From contig SOJA01000040.1 in NCBI GenBank assembly GCA_004376975.1, positions 1 through 10,431 on the forward strand: a stretch of 10,431 bases of DNA. Reading direction: 5' to 3'. Positions 1-6,636 of the stretch are shown here, piece after piece. Both the position numbers and the translations under genes were made by a program. The DNA is from Candidatus Bathyarchaeota archaeon (GTDB taxonomy: Archaea; Thermoproteota; Bathyarchaeia; Bathyarchaeales; UBA233). The stretch's first letter is position 1. Each line of letters starts with the position of its first letter. A model generated the notes under the pieces. It searched no databases and was not told the origin of the DNA. It saw only the letters and a program-made list of their open reading frames with translations.

Positions 1-122
1 GCATGTGATCCTTAATGAAGTTCGTGGAAGCTATTATCAGATTTTATGCTTAACTTGATGACGCTCTGCCTTGGATTGTAGGGCATGTACGTGTGTAATG
101 AATGAAATAACGTAACGCTCTG

Positions 123-569
123 TTATCGTGGAATCTTAGTATCAGAGAACCGTGGAGCCGCCAAAAACTCTTCAGAAATAACAGTTGGGGTTGAAGGCGT
201 TTCTCTTAGTTCCTTTATTCGCGTGTTGATTGTTGCGTAAAGTTTCGTTTTCACGTAGAAATCAGTCGGACTGATGTTGCTGATTCTTTTAGCCAGCTCA
301 GAATCTCTGATGATTTCCCTAATCCAATTCTCGAAATCTTTTCGCCTTAGATGAAAAACTAAAGATGAGGGCTGAACAATGTTTATTTTGTTCTGGAAAT
401 CAAGCAAACTTGTGGCCACATGTCCTGTTGGTTTTCCTATTTCATTATAGAAATAGAAGGCATCGTTGCGAGATACGGTTCTTAAGATCTCTTCAATTTT
501 CGATTGTGATATTGTTGTGTTATTGTTTCTTACGAGTGGTTCTTGTTTTTTCTTTCTGTAAGAAAACAT
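123..569 (-). CDS. DUF5752-like small protein of unknown function
   Basis: The 148-residue protein resembles, from memory, the archaeal DUF5752 family. The core lies at about residues 35-123, with an aromatic strand AFYFYNEIGKPTG (37-49) and a later block FHLRRKDFENWIREII (72-87) that looks like an amphipathic helix. No catalytic motif, signal peptide or membrane segment is visible. The N-terminus (MFSYRKKK) is basic, and the C-terminal 25 residues are Pro/Ser/Thr-rich and probably disordered. The start is an ATG; a TATA-like stretch about 35 bp upstream suggests a leaderless or very short-leader mRNA. It stands alone and diverges from the FKBP gene, so context gives no pathway. The family assignment is moderately sure and the function is unknown. 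Confidence 0.75.
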   Translation of the reverse strand: MFSYRKKKQEPLVRNNNTTISQSKIEEILRTVSRNDAFYFYNEIGKPTGHVATSLLDFQNKINIVQPSSLVFHLRRKDFENWIREIIRDSELAKRISNISPTDFYVKTKLYATINTRIKELRETPSTPTVISEEFLAAPRFSDTKIPR

Positions 570-596
570 TTTTGATCGATGGAATGTTGATTCAGG

Positions 597-612
597 TTAT
601 AGATATGCTTTG
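597..612 (-). promoter_or_regulatory. Candidate core promoter of the DUF5752-like gene
   Basis: Read on the minus strand, this AT-rich box (aaagcatatctataa) lies about 30-40 bp before the ATG at 569, the spacing expected for archaeal TATA to transcription start. A start near 570-575 would give a leaderless message. The match is loose and untested. Confidence 0.3.
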
Positions 613-661
613 TGAATCTCTAGTTCATATACGCGCACGTTCACGAAGTACAAGTGGCAAA

Positions 662-711
662 GCATAAGGTTGAAGGTTAACACAATCTTATGAAATTGCA
701 TCACCTTATGC
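662..711. repeat. Spaced inverted repeat in divergent intergenic region
   Basis: The arms gcataaggt (662-670) and accttatgc (703-711) are perfect 9-bp inverted copies separated by 32 bp. A third related core, cttatg, sits in the loop at 687-692. The repeat lies between the two divergent candidate promoters, so it could be an operator or a cruciform-prone site. There is no direct evidence of binding. Confidence 0.4.
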
Positions 712-737
712 GCTTGATATAAAACTGTGTAAATCGT

Positions 738-755
738 AGGGTTTTTAGGGTTTTT
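738..755 (+). repeat. Tandem 9-bp direct repeat (agggttttt x2)
   Basis: Two adjacent exact copies of agggttttt end about 5 bp before the BRE of the FKBP promoter. This is the position where archaeal activators or upstream elements often sit. It may also be chance low complexity. Confidence 0.35.
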
Positions 756-760
756 GTGAG

Positions 761-775
761 CGAAAGCTTTTATTT
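761..775 (+). promoter_or_regulatory. BRE/TATA core promoter for the FKBP-adk unit
   Basis: The sequence cgaaagcttttattt is a good archaeal BRE (purine-rich cgaaag) followed by a TATA-like box (cttttatt). Transcription would start about 25 bp downstream, near 795-798, leaving a leader of roughly 25 nt before the ATG at 821. Confidence 0.6.
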
Positions 776-820
776 GAACCGAAAACTTAGTTTGGCAAAT
801 ACATCAAAAGATGATGAATT

Positions 821-1522
821 ATGGTGTTACAGAAAGGAAATTTCATACTTGTCGACCATGTGGGAAAAGTGAAAGAAACAGGTGAGGTTTTCGACACGAC
901 CATTGAAGAGACAGCGAAAAAAGAACACATGTACAAAGAAGGCGAAATCTATGAATCAAAACTGGTAGTAATTGGAGAGCGTTGGGTTCTTGAAGCATTA
1001 GATGAAAGTCTGACAGCGATGAAAGTTGGGAAGACCTCAGTAGTTGAAATATCGCCGGAAAAAGCTTTTGGAGCAAGAGATCCTGAAAAAGTTAAACGTG
1101 TTTCCCTTAGACAGCTAACAGCCAAAGGAATAACTCCCAGTCTTGGCGTGCGGGTTGACTATAATGGTAAAATGGCCACCGTGCGAACTATTGGTGCTGG
1201 GCGTGTTCTGTTGGATTTCAACCCTCCACTGGCTGGGAAAACCCTAGTCTACGAAGTTACTGTTCAGAAGAAGCTTAGAACAAAAAAAACAAAGATAGCA
1301 GCTCTAGTTCATCGAAGAATACTGACTGTAGAACCAGCAAAGTTCAAGTTCACAATAGAGGAAAAAGCGGTAAGGATAGAGATGCCTGAAGACGCCTTTT
1401 ACTTGGAAGGAATTCAATTGGCGAAGAGAGGGATAGCTATGGACATCCAAAGGTTTTTCCCGAGTATAACCACCGTTAAATTCGTTGAAACGTTTAAAGC
1501 AGAACCTAAGATAAAGACCTGA
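821..1522 (+). CDS. Long-type FKBP peptidyl-prolyl cis-trans isomerase (SlyD-like)
   Basis: This cytosolic folding helper catalyses prolyl cis-trans isomerisation and, by family, acts as a chaperone. The 233-residue protein shows the SlyD/archaeal FKBP26 plan. An FKBP half (1-85) carries GKVKETGEVFDTT and SPEKAFGARDP. An inserted 'IF' chaperone domain follows (about 86-133), then the returning FKBP strand FNPPLAGKTLVYEVTV (133-148), a SlyD signature. An extra C-terminal domain of about 85 residues is typical of the long archaeal class. The pocket segment usually reads roughly VIxGL(D/E)EAL; here it is WVLEALDESL (55-64), with Ala for the conserved Gly, so isomerase activity may be altered. 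No His/Cys-rich metal tail is present. adk starts 16 bp downstream, indicating cotranscription. The ATG start has only a weak SD (gatgat). Confidence 0.92.
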   Translation: MVLQKGNFILVDHVGKVKETGEVFDTTIEETAKKEHMYKEGEIYESKLVVIGERWVLEALDESLTAMKVGKTSVVEISPEKAFGARDPEKVKRVSLRQLTAKGITPSLGVRVDYNGKMATVRTIGAGRVLLDFNPPLAGKTLVYEVTVQKKLRTKKTKIAALVHRRILTVEPAKFKFTIEEKAVRIEMPEDAFYLEGIQLAKRGIAMDIQRFFPSITTVKFVETFKAEPKIKT

Positions 1523-1525
1523 CCT

Positions 1526-1530
1526 AGGTG
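1526..1530 (+). promoter_or_regulatory. Shine-Dalgarno site deciding the adk start
   Basis: The motif aggtg is 8 nt before the ATG at 1539 but only 2 nt before an in-frame TTG at 1533. It therefore supports the ATG, which also puts the conserved MRIVLLGPPG at the very N-terminus. Confidence 0.6.
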
Positions 1531-1538
1531 CTTTGATA

Positions 1539-2198
1539 ATGAGAATAGTTTTGCTTGGTCCTCCAGGTGCAGGTAAAGGAACTTATGCTTCAAGGCTAAC
1601 GATAGTCCTTGGGGTTCCACACATATCTAGTGGCGACATGATTCGAGAAGAAATAAAGGCTGAGACCGAGCTTGGAAAGATAATGAAAGAATATAGCGAT
1701 AAAGGCAAGCTGGGTCCTGACGAAATAATCATCAAAATACTGGAGAAGAGACTTGGAAAACCTGACTGCGAGAAAGGTTGTATACTTGATGGTTTCCCCA
1801 GAACCATAAAACAAGCTGATGCCTTGGATGAAATATCAAAGGTTGGCCTCGTCATAAACTTGAATGTTCCAGACGACATCATAATTCAACGTTTATCAAG
1901 CAGACTAGTGTGCAAAAAGTGCGGAGCCATATATAACAAGTTGACACTTAAACCTAGAAAAGACAGCATATGTGATGAATGTGGCAGTAAGCTTCACCAA
2001 AGAAGGGACGACAAGCCTAAAGTCATAAAGGAACGGCTGAACGTATACCGAAAAAAGACTGAACCCTTAATAGAATACTACAAGAAAAAGAATCTCTTAA
2101 GAAGTGTTCACTGCGACGACCTGATGACCCCGCCTGAAGTAATAGTTGAGAAGATTAAGCTCATAATCAATGGGCTTCAAAACGCAAACCGTTCCTGA
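1539..2198 (+). CDS. adk: Adenylate kinase, long form with Cys4 zinc LID
   Basis: Adenylate kinase converts ATP + AMP to 2 ADP and sets cytosolic adenylate balance. The 219-residue protein has the P-loop GPPGAGKGT (7-15), the AMP-binding segment SSGDMIR (30-36), DGFPRT (84-89) and the RRDD motif (155-158). The LID carries two CxxC pairs (C125/C128 and C145/C148), the structural zinc site of the long family. This is the bacterial-like Adk architecture, not the short trimeric archaeal AdkA type. It is the second gene of a unit with the FKBP upstream. The start ATG is chosen over a TTG two codons earlier on SD spacing. The reading frame is intact and no key residue is missing. Confidence 0.96.
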   Translation: MRIVLLGPPGAGKGTYASRLTIVLGVPHISSGDMIREEIKAETELGKIMKEYSDKGKLGPDEIIIKILEKRLGKPDCEKGCILDGFPRTIKQADALDEISKVGLVINLNVPDDIIIQRLSSRLVCKKCGAIYNKLTLKPRKDSICDECGSKLHQRRDDKPKVIKERLNVYRKKTEPLIEYYKKKNLLRSVHCDDLMTPPEVIVEKIKLIINGLQNANRS

Positions 2199-2234
2199 AG
2201 ACTTCTTTTACAAGATCATCTCTTATTGTCAGGA

Positions 2235-2247
2235 TTTTTTCCTCTTT
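2235..2247 (+). terminator. T-rich terminator candidate after adk
   Basis: A run of six T followed by cctcttt lies 37 bp after the adk stop and just before the end of convergent egsA. Archaeal termination relies on U-rich tracts recognised with aCPSF1, which is itself encoded in this window. There is no strong hairpin. Confidence 0.4.
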
Positions 2248-3296
2248 CAGATAACGTTTGTTGTTCTAGCTAGTCTCTTGTAATCTTCGCGGGTTAAATT
2301 TAGCTTGTTAAAAATCGTGTACCGTTCAGGTCTTATGGTTGAAGACATCTCCAAAGCCCTTATCACATCTTCTTTTTCTACATCAAGCTGATCGGCATTT
2401 GTTGGTGCATTCAACATTTCCAGTGTGTCCTTTATGCGCTTCCAGTTTGACTTGTGCAGATAGGCCATCATTATTGTCCCTACACCGCATTGTTCGCCAT
2501 GCATGGCATGGTTAGGTTTAATCATGTTAAGAGCGTGGCTGAACAAGTGTTCTGAACCGCTGCATGGCCGGCTGCTCCCCGCAATGCTCATGGCTACTCC
2601 GCAGCTTATCAAAGCCTCTAGAAGCACTCGCAAGCCTTCCTCTTTCTGTGCTTTGATCAGCTCAGCGTTTTGAATCACAAGCTTAGTGCTCATCAAAGCT
2701 AGGCTTGCAGCATACTCCCCATAATATTCTCCTTTTTCTTCATGGGCTAATCTCCAGTCTTTCACTGCTGTGAATTTTGCCATTATGTCTCCGCAGCCAC
2801 TTATAACGTAACGCCAAGGTGCATGCATTATGATGTTTGTGTCTGCTATGATGGCTATGGGTGCCTGAGCCATGACAGAATATGGTTTCTCAAAGCCTTT
2901 CACAGAGGATAAGGAACTTGCAATTCCATCATGGGAAGCCGTGGTTGGGACACTGATGAATGGGATTTCTTGACGTGCCGAGCTTAGCTTTGCAACATCT
3001 ATTTTTTTTCCGCCTCCAACGCCGAAGATAACTTGAGGTTTTGAGCTTTTTATTTTCTCCTCGACAGCTTGGACGTCCTGAATCGTAGCTGATTCGACAA
3101 GGAGCGTGTTGACTTTTACCCCTTCTTGTTCGAGAAGCCGTCTGACGGTTTTTCCGGCGATGGCATTTGTTTTGGACCCGGCAACTACAAGTGCGGATTC
3201 TGTGAACCCAAGTCTCCTAGAGACTTCTGTAACTCGTTCAATTATTCCGCTTCCCACAATTACCTCTCTTGGAAGCTGCATACGATGGTATTTCAT
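2247..3296 (-). CDS. egsA: sn-Glycerol-1-phosphate dehydrogenase
   Basis: The enzyme reduces dihydroxyacetone phosphate with NAD(P)H to sn-glycerol-1-phosphate, the backbone of archaeal ether lipids. It is cytosolic and belongs to the iron-type alcohol dehydrogenase/GldA-like fold. Starting from the ATG at 3296 it has 349 residues, the usual length. Visible are the dinucleotide-binding GVGGGKKIDVAK (92-103), the loop PTTASHDGIAS (117-127), and likely zinc ligands D170 (GCGDIMAK), H250 (SGSEH) and H266 (MHGEQ). The frame stays open upstream to a TTG at 3383. That extension has no family counterpart and would begin upstream of the likely TATA box, so I reject it. An ATG at 3281 (MQLPREV) is another possible start. 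The gene diverges from psmB and converges on adk. Confidence 0.95.
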   Translation of the reverse strand: MKYHRMQLPREVIVGSGIIERVTEVSRRLGFTESALVVAGSKTNAIAGKTVRRLLEQEGVKVNTLLVESATIQDVQAVEEKIKSSKPQVIFGVGGGKKIDVAKLSSARQEIPFISVPTTASHDGIASSLSSVKGFEKPYSVMAQAPIAIIADTNIIMHAPWRYVISGCGDIMAKFTAVKDWRLAHEEKGEYYGEYAASLALMSTKLVIQNAELIKAQKEEGLRVLLEALISCGVAMSIAGSSRPCSGSEHLFSHALNMIKPNHAMHGEQCGVGTIMMAYLHKSNWKRIKDTLEMLNAPTNADQLDVEKEDVIRALEMSSTIRPERYTIFNKLNLTREDYKRLARTTNVI

Positions 3297-3344
3297 AGGC
3301 AAAGCAATCACTATTTGAGAATGTGTCTTTCTAATTCTACATGT

Positions 3345-3366
3345 TCTATATGTTTTAAGCTTTAGC
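3345..3366 (-). promoter_or_regulatory. egsA: Candidate core promoter of egsA
   Basis: On the minus strand, ctaaagcttaaaacatata offers a purine-rich BRE-like stretch and an AT-rich box. Transcription would start near 3325 with a leader of about 30 nt to the ATG at 3296. The exact TATA register is unclear. Confidence 0.4.
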
Positions 3367-3400
3367 GCGCTTGGTTGAAGCAATCTTAGTCTTCTTGTCT

Positions 3401-3418
3401 TGAAACCGTAATATTAAT
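3401..3418 (+). promoter_or_regulatory. psmB: Candidate core promoter of the psmB-aCPSF1 unit
   Basis: The stretch tgaaaccgtaatattaat reads as a BRE (tgaaacc) plus a TATA-like box (taatatta). The predicted start near 3435-3440 lies downstream of the GTG at 3425, arguing against that codon as the psmB start. A second AT-rich box (gcatatagg, 3471-3479) could alternatively give a near-leaderless message from 3500. Confidence 0.45.
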
Positions 3419-3485
3419 AAACTCGTGGTTGTGATTACATCACGCTATTTGCTAGCAAATTATTTCGTGCGTGCATATAGGTTTT

Positions 3486-3490
3486 GGAGA
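3486..3490 (+). promoter_or_regulatory. psmB: Shine-Dalgarno site of psmB
   Basis: The purine motif ggaga sits 9 nt before the ATG at 3500. This supports the short-propeptide start. Confidence 0.45.
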
Positions 3491-3499
3491 CAAAATGAA

Positions 3500-4138
3500 A
3501 TGTTAGGCATTGATGTATTCGATAAGTTAGTGTTGAAAGGAACGACAACCATTGGCATAGTGTGCAAGAATAGCGTGGTGTTAGCTTCAGATACGCGAGT
3601 TACCATGGGTTCTTACGTGGCCCATAAGCGTGGGAAAAAAATATACAGGATAGCTGACCATTTAGCTATGACAATTTCCGGGAGCGTTGCTGATGCCCAA
3701 AAAACTGTGGATATCTTAACGGCAAATGCACAGCTTTACAAGCTGAACATCGGTAGACCCATGCCTATAAGCTCTGCAGCAAGACTTATTGCAAACCTTT
3801 TGTTTTCATCTAGATACGCACCGCTTATCGCACAAGTTTTAATAGGCGGTGTAGATGACACTGGGCCACACGTGTTTTCGCTGGATCCATTTGGCAGCTT
3901 GACAGAAGAAAAATGTGTTGCCACTGGCTCTGGATCGCCAATAGCCTATGGTGTTTTGGAAGACAAGTTCAAGGAAGATATGTCTGCTGAGCAGATTCTA
4001 CCTGTGATTGTTAAGGCTGTCGGCTCAGCTATGAAACGGGACGCTGCAAGCGGAGACAGTTTCAACATAGCAGTGATAGATGAGAAGGGGTATCGAGAGT
4101 TAACTGAGGGCGAAAAGAAGGAACTTCTAGCAGGCTGA
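3500..4138 (+). CDS. psmB: Proteasome beta subunit, N-terminal threonine protease
   Basis: This is the catalytic subunit of the archaeal 20S proteasome, which degrades unfolded or tagged proteins in the cytosol. The chosen product has 212 residues. A 14-residue propeptide (MLGIDVFDKLVLKG) ends at the Gly-Thr autocleavage site, leaving mature TTTIGIVCKNS. In mature numbering the catalytic set T1, D17 (SDTR), R19 and K33 (RGKKI) is present; GSGSPIAYG and the later RDAASGDS carry the other conserved Ser/Asp residues. It is therefore predicted active. The frame is open back to a GTG at 3425, adding 25 residues, but that start lies upstream of the likely transcription start and the extra residues are atypical. 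aCPSF1 follows 13 bp downstream with its SD over the psmB stop, so the two are very likely cotranscribed. No alpha subunit gene is in the window. Confidence 0.95.
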   Translation: MLGIDVFDKLVLKGTTTIGIVCKNSVVLASDTRVTMGSYVAHKRGKKIYRIADHLAMTISGSVADAQKTVDILTANAQLYKLNIGRPMPISSAARLIANLLFSSRYAPLIAQVLIGGVDDTGPHVFSLDPFGSLTEEKCVATGSGSPIAYGVLEDKFKEDMSAEQILPVIVKAVGSAMKRDAASGDSFNIAVIDEKGYRELTEGEKKELLAG

Positions 4139-4151
4139 GGAAGTTTAGACA

Positions 4152-6071
4152 GTGGCATCAGGCTCTGAAAAAGATAAGATAGACATGAGTCAGTATATTC
4201 TGGAGCATATTCCAAAGCAGGCTGAAGTGTCAAGAATAGAATTTGAAGGTCCAATGCTTGCAGTGTATGCTAAAAAACCTGAAGTTCTAGTTGAACAGAG
4301 TAGTGTAATTGCAGATATAGTCAGTATGCTGAGGAAGAGAATAGTTATCCGTTCTGATCCTTCGGTAAGATTGCCAGAGAAAGAAGCCGAAAGAACAGCT
4401 AGAGAGATAATCTCCCCTGAAGCGGAAGTAACTGATGTGAACTTCGACCCAAGCCTCGGTGAGATAATAATTGAGGCTAAGAAACCCGGATTGGTTATCG
4501 GAAGAAACGGGTCAGTTCTTCAGGAGATTATAGGGCGAACTAGATGGCGTCCTCATGTCCTTAGAAGCCCTCCTCTGCGGTCTAAGATTATTGCCCACAT
4601 GCGTCACTATCTTCATTCGGAAAGTAAGGAAAGAGAAAGGATACTTCGCACAGTTGGAGAGAGAATCTTCAGACCGAGGACTTATGAAGTTGGGGATCTT
4701 CGGATTACTGCCCTTGGAGGGGCTCAACAGGTTGGAAGATCAGCTTTTCTAGTTCAAACAAGAGAAAGCAATGTGTTGTTAGACTGCGGAATTAATCCTG
4801 GCTCGTCGAAACCCTTTGAGCTCTTTCCAAGATTTGATGCTTCCACCTTTGAAATTGACGCTTTGGACGCTGTTGTGATAAGTCATGCCCACCTTGACCA
4901 TTGTGGTTTAGTGCCTTTTCTCTATAAATATGGGTATGACGGTCCTGTTTATTGTTCGGCGCCAACATCAAATTTGATGACGCTGCTTCAGCTTGATTAC
5001 TTAGATGTTGCAGGTAAACAAGGGATTATTCCACCTTATGACCAGAAAGATGTTCGTGAATGTGTTTTACATACTATTCCTCTGCGGCACGGTCTTGTAA
5101 CAGATATTGCTCCAGATGTTCGACTGACTCTTCGCAATGCTGGTCACATTTTAGGTTCTTCGGTAACACACCTGCATGTTGGCGAGGGCTTACATAACAT
5201 TGTTTATACAGGCGATTACAAATATGCTAGGACCATGCTGTTGGAAGCAGCAGAAACGGACTTCCCAAGAGTTGAGACGGTAATAACTGAGAGTACCTAT
5301 GGTAGTCCCAAGGATTTTATGCCTTCTAGGGCTGAGGCTGAAGAACGTTTAACATCCGTAATAAATGAAACTTTAGAGAGGAAAGGCAAGGTTTTAATTC
5401 CAGTGCCGGCTGTGGGTAGGGCTCAAGAAATTATGCTTGTTATTAATGGTTACATGAGGCGGGGTATGATGAAAGAGGCGCCAGTTTTTATTGAGGGCAT
5501 GATTTCAGAGGCAACTGCAATTCACACGGCTTATCCTGAATACTTGGGCAGAGAAGTCCGCAGGAGCATACTCTATGACGGAGTAAATCCCTTCCAATCA
5601 GATTACTTCACAATTGTGGAGCATCCAAGCGTTAGGCAGGAGATAATAGATGGTGAACCGTGCATTATTATGGCTACATCTGGAATGCTTGAGGGTGGGC
5701 CTGTCATAGAGTATTTCAAGAGTTTAGCAGGAGATGAGAGAAACACCATAATCTTTGTAAGCTATCAGATTGAGGGCACCATGGGAAGGAGAGTGCAAAA
5801 GGGGTTATCATCCGTTACAATGATGAGTACTGATGGTAAAATGGGGGTTGTGAAAGTTGGATTGCAAGCGGAATCGATCAAAGGTTTTTCCGGTCATTCA
5901 GATAGACGTCAAATAATCAATTACATAACTCATCTTAAACCGAGTCCTGAAAGAGTCTTTGTGTGTCATGGTGAGAGAGCGAAGTGCCTGAGCATAGCAA
6001 ACTTGGTTCAGAGAAGGTGTGGAATCCAAGCGTTAGTGCCAGCAATTATGGAAACTTTTAGGCTGCTGTAG
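4152..6071 (+). CDS. aCPSF1: aCPSF1/FttA: KH-KH-metallo-beta-lactamase-beta-CASP RNase and termination factor
   Basis: This is the archaeal homologue of CPSF73. The family is an endo/exoribonuclease that cleaves nascent RNA at U-rich 3' ends and drives transcription termination. The 639-residue protein has the usual full length. Two KH-like domains span about 12-75 and 76-150, the second with GRNG (117-120). The metallo-beta-lactamase core has D211, HAHLDH (245-250), GHILGS (H332) and TGD (D355). The beta-CASP part has ESTYG (380-384), GHSDRR (H582) and CHGE (H606). All metal-binding motifs are intact. The GTG start is supported by gagg over the psmB stop (11-nt spacing); an ATG at 4185 (MSQYILEHI) is an alternative that would keep both KH domains. 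The 3' end overlaps the tail of sepF by 14 bp. Confidence 0.97.
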   Translation: MASGSEKDKIDMSQYILEHIPKQAEVSRIEFEGPMLAVYAKKPEVLVEQSSVIADIVSMLRKRIVIRSDPSVRLPEKEAERTAREIISPEAEVTDVNFDPSLGEIIIEAKKPGLVIGRNGSVLQEIIGRTRWRPHVLRSPPLRSKIIAHMRHYLHSESKERERILRTVGERIFRPRTYEVGDLRITALGGAQQVGRSAFLVQTRESNVLLDCGINPGSSKPFELFPRFDASTFEIDALDAVVISHAHLDHCGLVPFLYKYGYDGPVYCSAPTSNLMTLLQLDYLDVAGKQGIIPPYDQKDVRECVLHTIPLRHGLVTDIAPDVRLTLRNAGHILGSSVTHLHVGEGLHNIVYTGDYKYARTMLLEAAETDFPRVETVITESTYGSPKDFMPSRAEAEERLTSVINETLERKGKVLIPVPAVGRAQEIMLVINGYMRRGMMKEAPVFIEGMISEATAIHTAYPEYLGREVRRSILYDGVNPFQSDYFTIVEHPSVRQEIIDGEPCIIMATSGMLEGGPVIEYFKSLAGDERNTIIFVSYQIEGTMGRRVQKGLSSVTMMSTDGKMGVVKVGLQAESIKGFSGHSDRRQIINYITHLKPSPERVFVCHGERAKCLSIANLVQRRCGIQALVPAIMETFRLL

Positions 6072-6426
6072 GTATAGGCCTATTTGGTATAGAAGTTTTT
6101 TCCCGCCATATTCTTACATTTTTTGGGCAGATAGCAACTCTTTCTTCGCCTAGACGGGCGATGTCTCCACCAATTGATTCAACAAACTCGCATAGTTCGT
6201 TTACTGCACGTTTTACATCTTCAAGGCTTCTTTTTGCGAGAGGAGTTATCCTGAGAATCATAATGTTTCCAGCGTTCACTTCACTTTTAACAGTGTCTAA
6301 ATCAGATAGATCGTGAAGTGGCATGGCTTTCAGATATGTTTTGTCATAAGCGCTTTCAGCTTCAGCTCTAACCAGTTTCTTTTTTGCTTTCTTGGATTTA
6401 CGGAATATGTCGCTTAGACCTGGCAA
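6058..6426 (-). CDS. sepF: Archaeal SepF, FtsZ membrane anchor
   Basis: SepF tethers FtsZ filaments to the cytoplasmic membrane during division in FtsZ-containing archaea. The 122-residue protein begins with a short amphipathic, basic segment (MPGLSDIFRKSKKAKKK), fitting the membrane-targeting sequence. A linker follows, then the SepF core (about 28-106), including NIMILRITPLA (54-64) and the signature GGDIARLGEERVAICP (86-101). The start is a TTG with a strong purine SD (gagaggag) 4 nt upstream and a BRE/TATA before it. The gene is monocistronic and its last 14 bp lie under the end of aCPSF1 on the other strand. No ftsZ is in the window. Family assignment is firm; the amphipathic-helix role is inferred from the family. 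Confidence 0.9.
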   Translation of the reverse strand: MPGLSDIFRKSKKAKKKLVRAEAESAYDKTYLKAMPLHDLSDLDTVKSEVNAGNIMILRITPLAKRSLEDVKRAVNELCEFVESIGGDIARLGEERVAICPKNVRIWREKTSIPNRPIPTAA

Positions 6427-6429
6427 ACT

Positions 6430-6437
6430 TCTCCTCT
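6430..6437 (-). promoter_or_regulatory. sepF: Shine-Dalgarno site deciding the TTG start of sepF
   Basis: On the minus strand gagaggag lies a few nucleotides before the TTG at 6426. No ATG or GTG competes nearby, so the TTG start is well supported. Confidence 0.55.
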
Positions 6438-6458
6438 CTAATATATTATCTGCTTTTG

Positions 6459-6475
6459 AGAGTTTAAGCGTTTCT
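6459..6475 (-). promoter_or_regulatory. sepF: BRE/TATA core promoter of sepF
   Basis: On the minus strand agaaacgcttaaactc matches a BRE (gaaacg) followed by a TATA-like cttaaac. Transcription would start near 6438 and leave a short leader holding the SD. Confidence 0.5.
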
Positions 6476-6544
6476 TTAAATCGCGCCTCTGAATTTGCAA
6501 TACAGATTAACTGTTAAAGTATTTTACGAATTTAGAATCTAGAT

Positions 6545-6556
6545 CAGACATGTCTG
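6545..6556. repeat. Perfect 12-bp palindrome
   Basis: cagacatgtctg is a perfect palindrome in the gap between the 3' end of the PUA gene and the sepF promoter. It lies about 70 bp upstream of the sepF TATA box. It could be a dimeric regulator site or chance. Confidence 0.3.
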
Positions 6557-6636
6557 TTTGATTTTCGAATGAAGATAGATGGTCTGAAAATTTGTCTTCT
6601 TCTAATGTGTTGTGCAACGATTAATTCAATTCTTCC

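Noticed and set aside
2..58. Plus-strand open frame from the left edge ending in TGA at 56-58
   Set aside because: It gives only 18 residues with no recognisable motif and no visible start. It could be the tail of a gene outside the window, but this cannot be told from chance.
55..61. Box C-like ttgatga suggesting a C/D box guide RNA
   Set aside because: No box D (ctga) or C'/D' partner occurs at suitable distance in the intergenic stretch.
365..667. Plus-strand open frame of 100 codons opposite the DUF5752-like gene
   Set aside because: It is Cys/Phe/Leu-rich, lies mostly antisense to a better-supported gene, has no SD, and runs through the likely promoter of that gene.
3297..3383. N-terminal extension of egsA from a TTG at 3383
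   Set aside because: The extra residues have no family counterpart and the codon lies upstream of the likely TATA box.
3425..3499. N-terminal extension of psmB from a GTG at 3425
   Set aside because: Archaeal beta subunits have short propeptides, an ATG with an SD exists at 3500, and the GTG lies upstream of the predicted transcription start.
3946..4254. Minus-strand open frame across the psmB-aCPSF1 junction
   Set aside because: It is a Ser/Leu/Pro-rich antisense shadow of two firmly identified genes.
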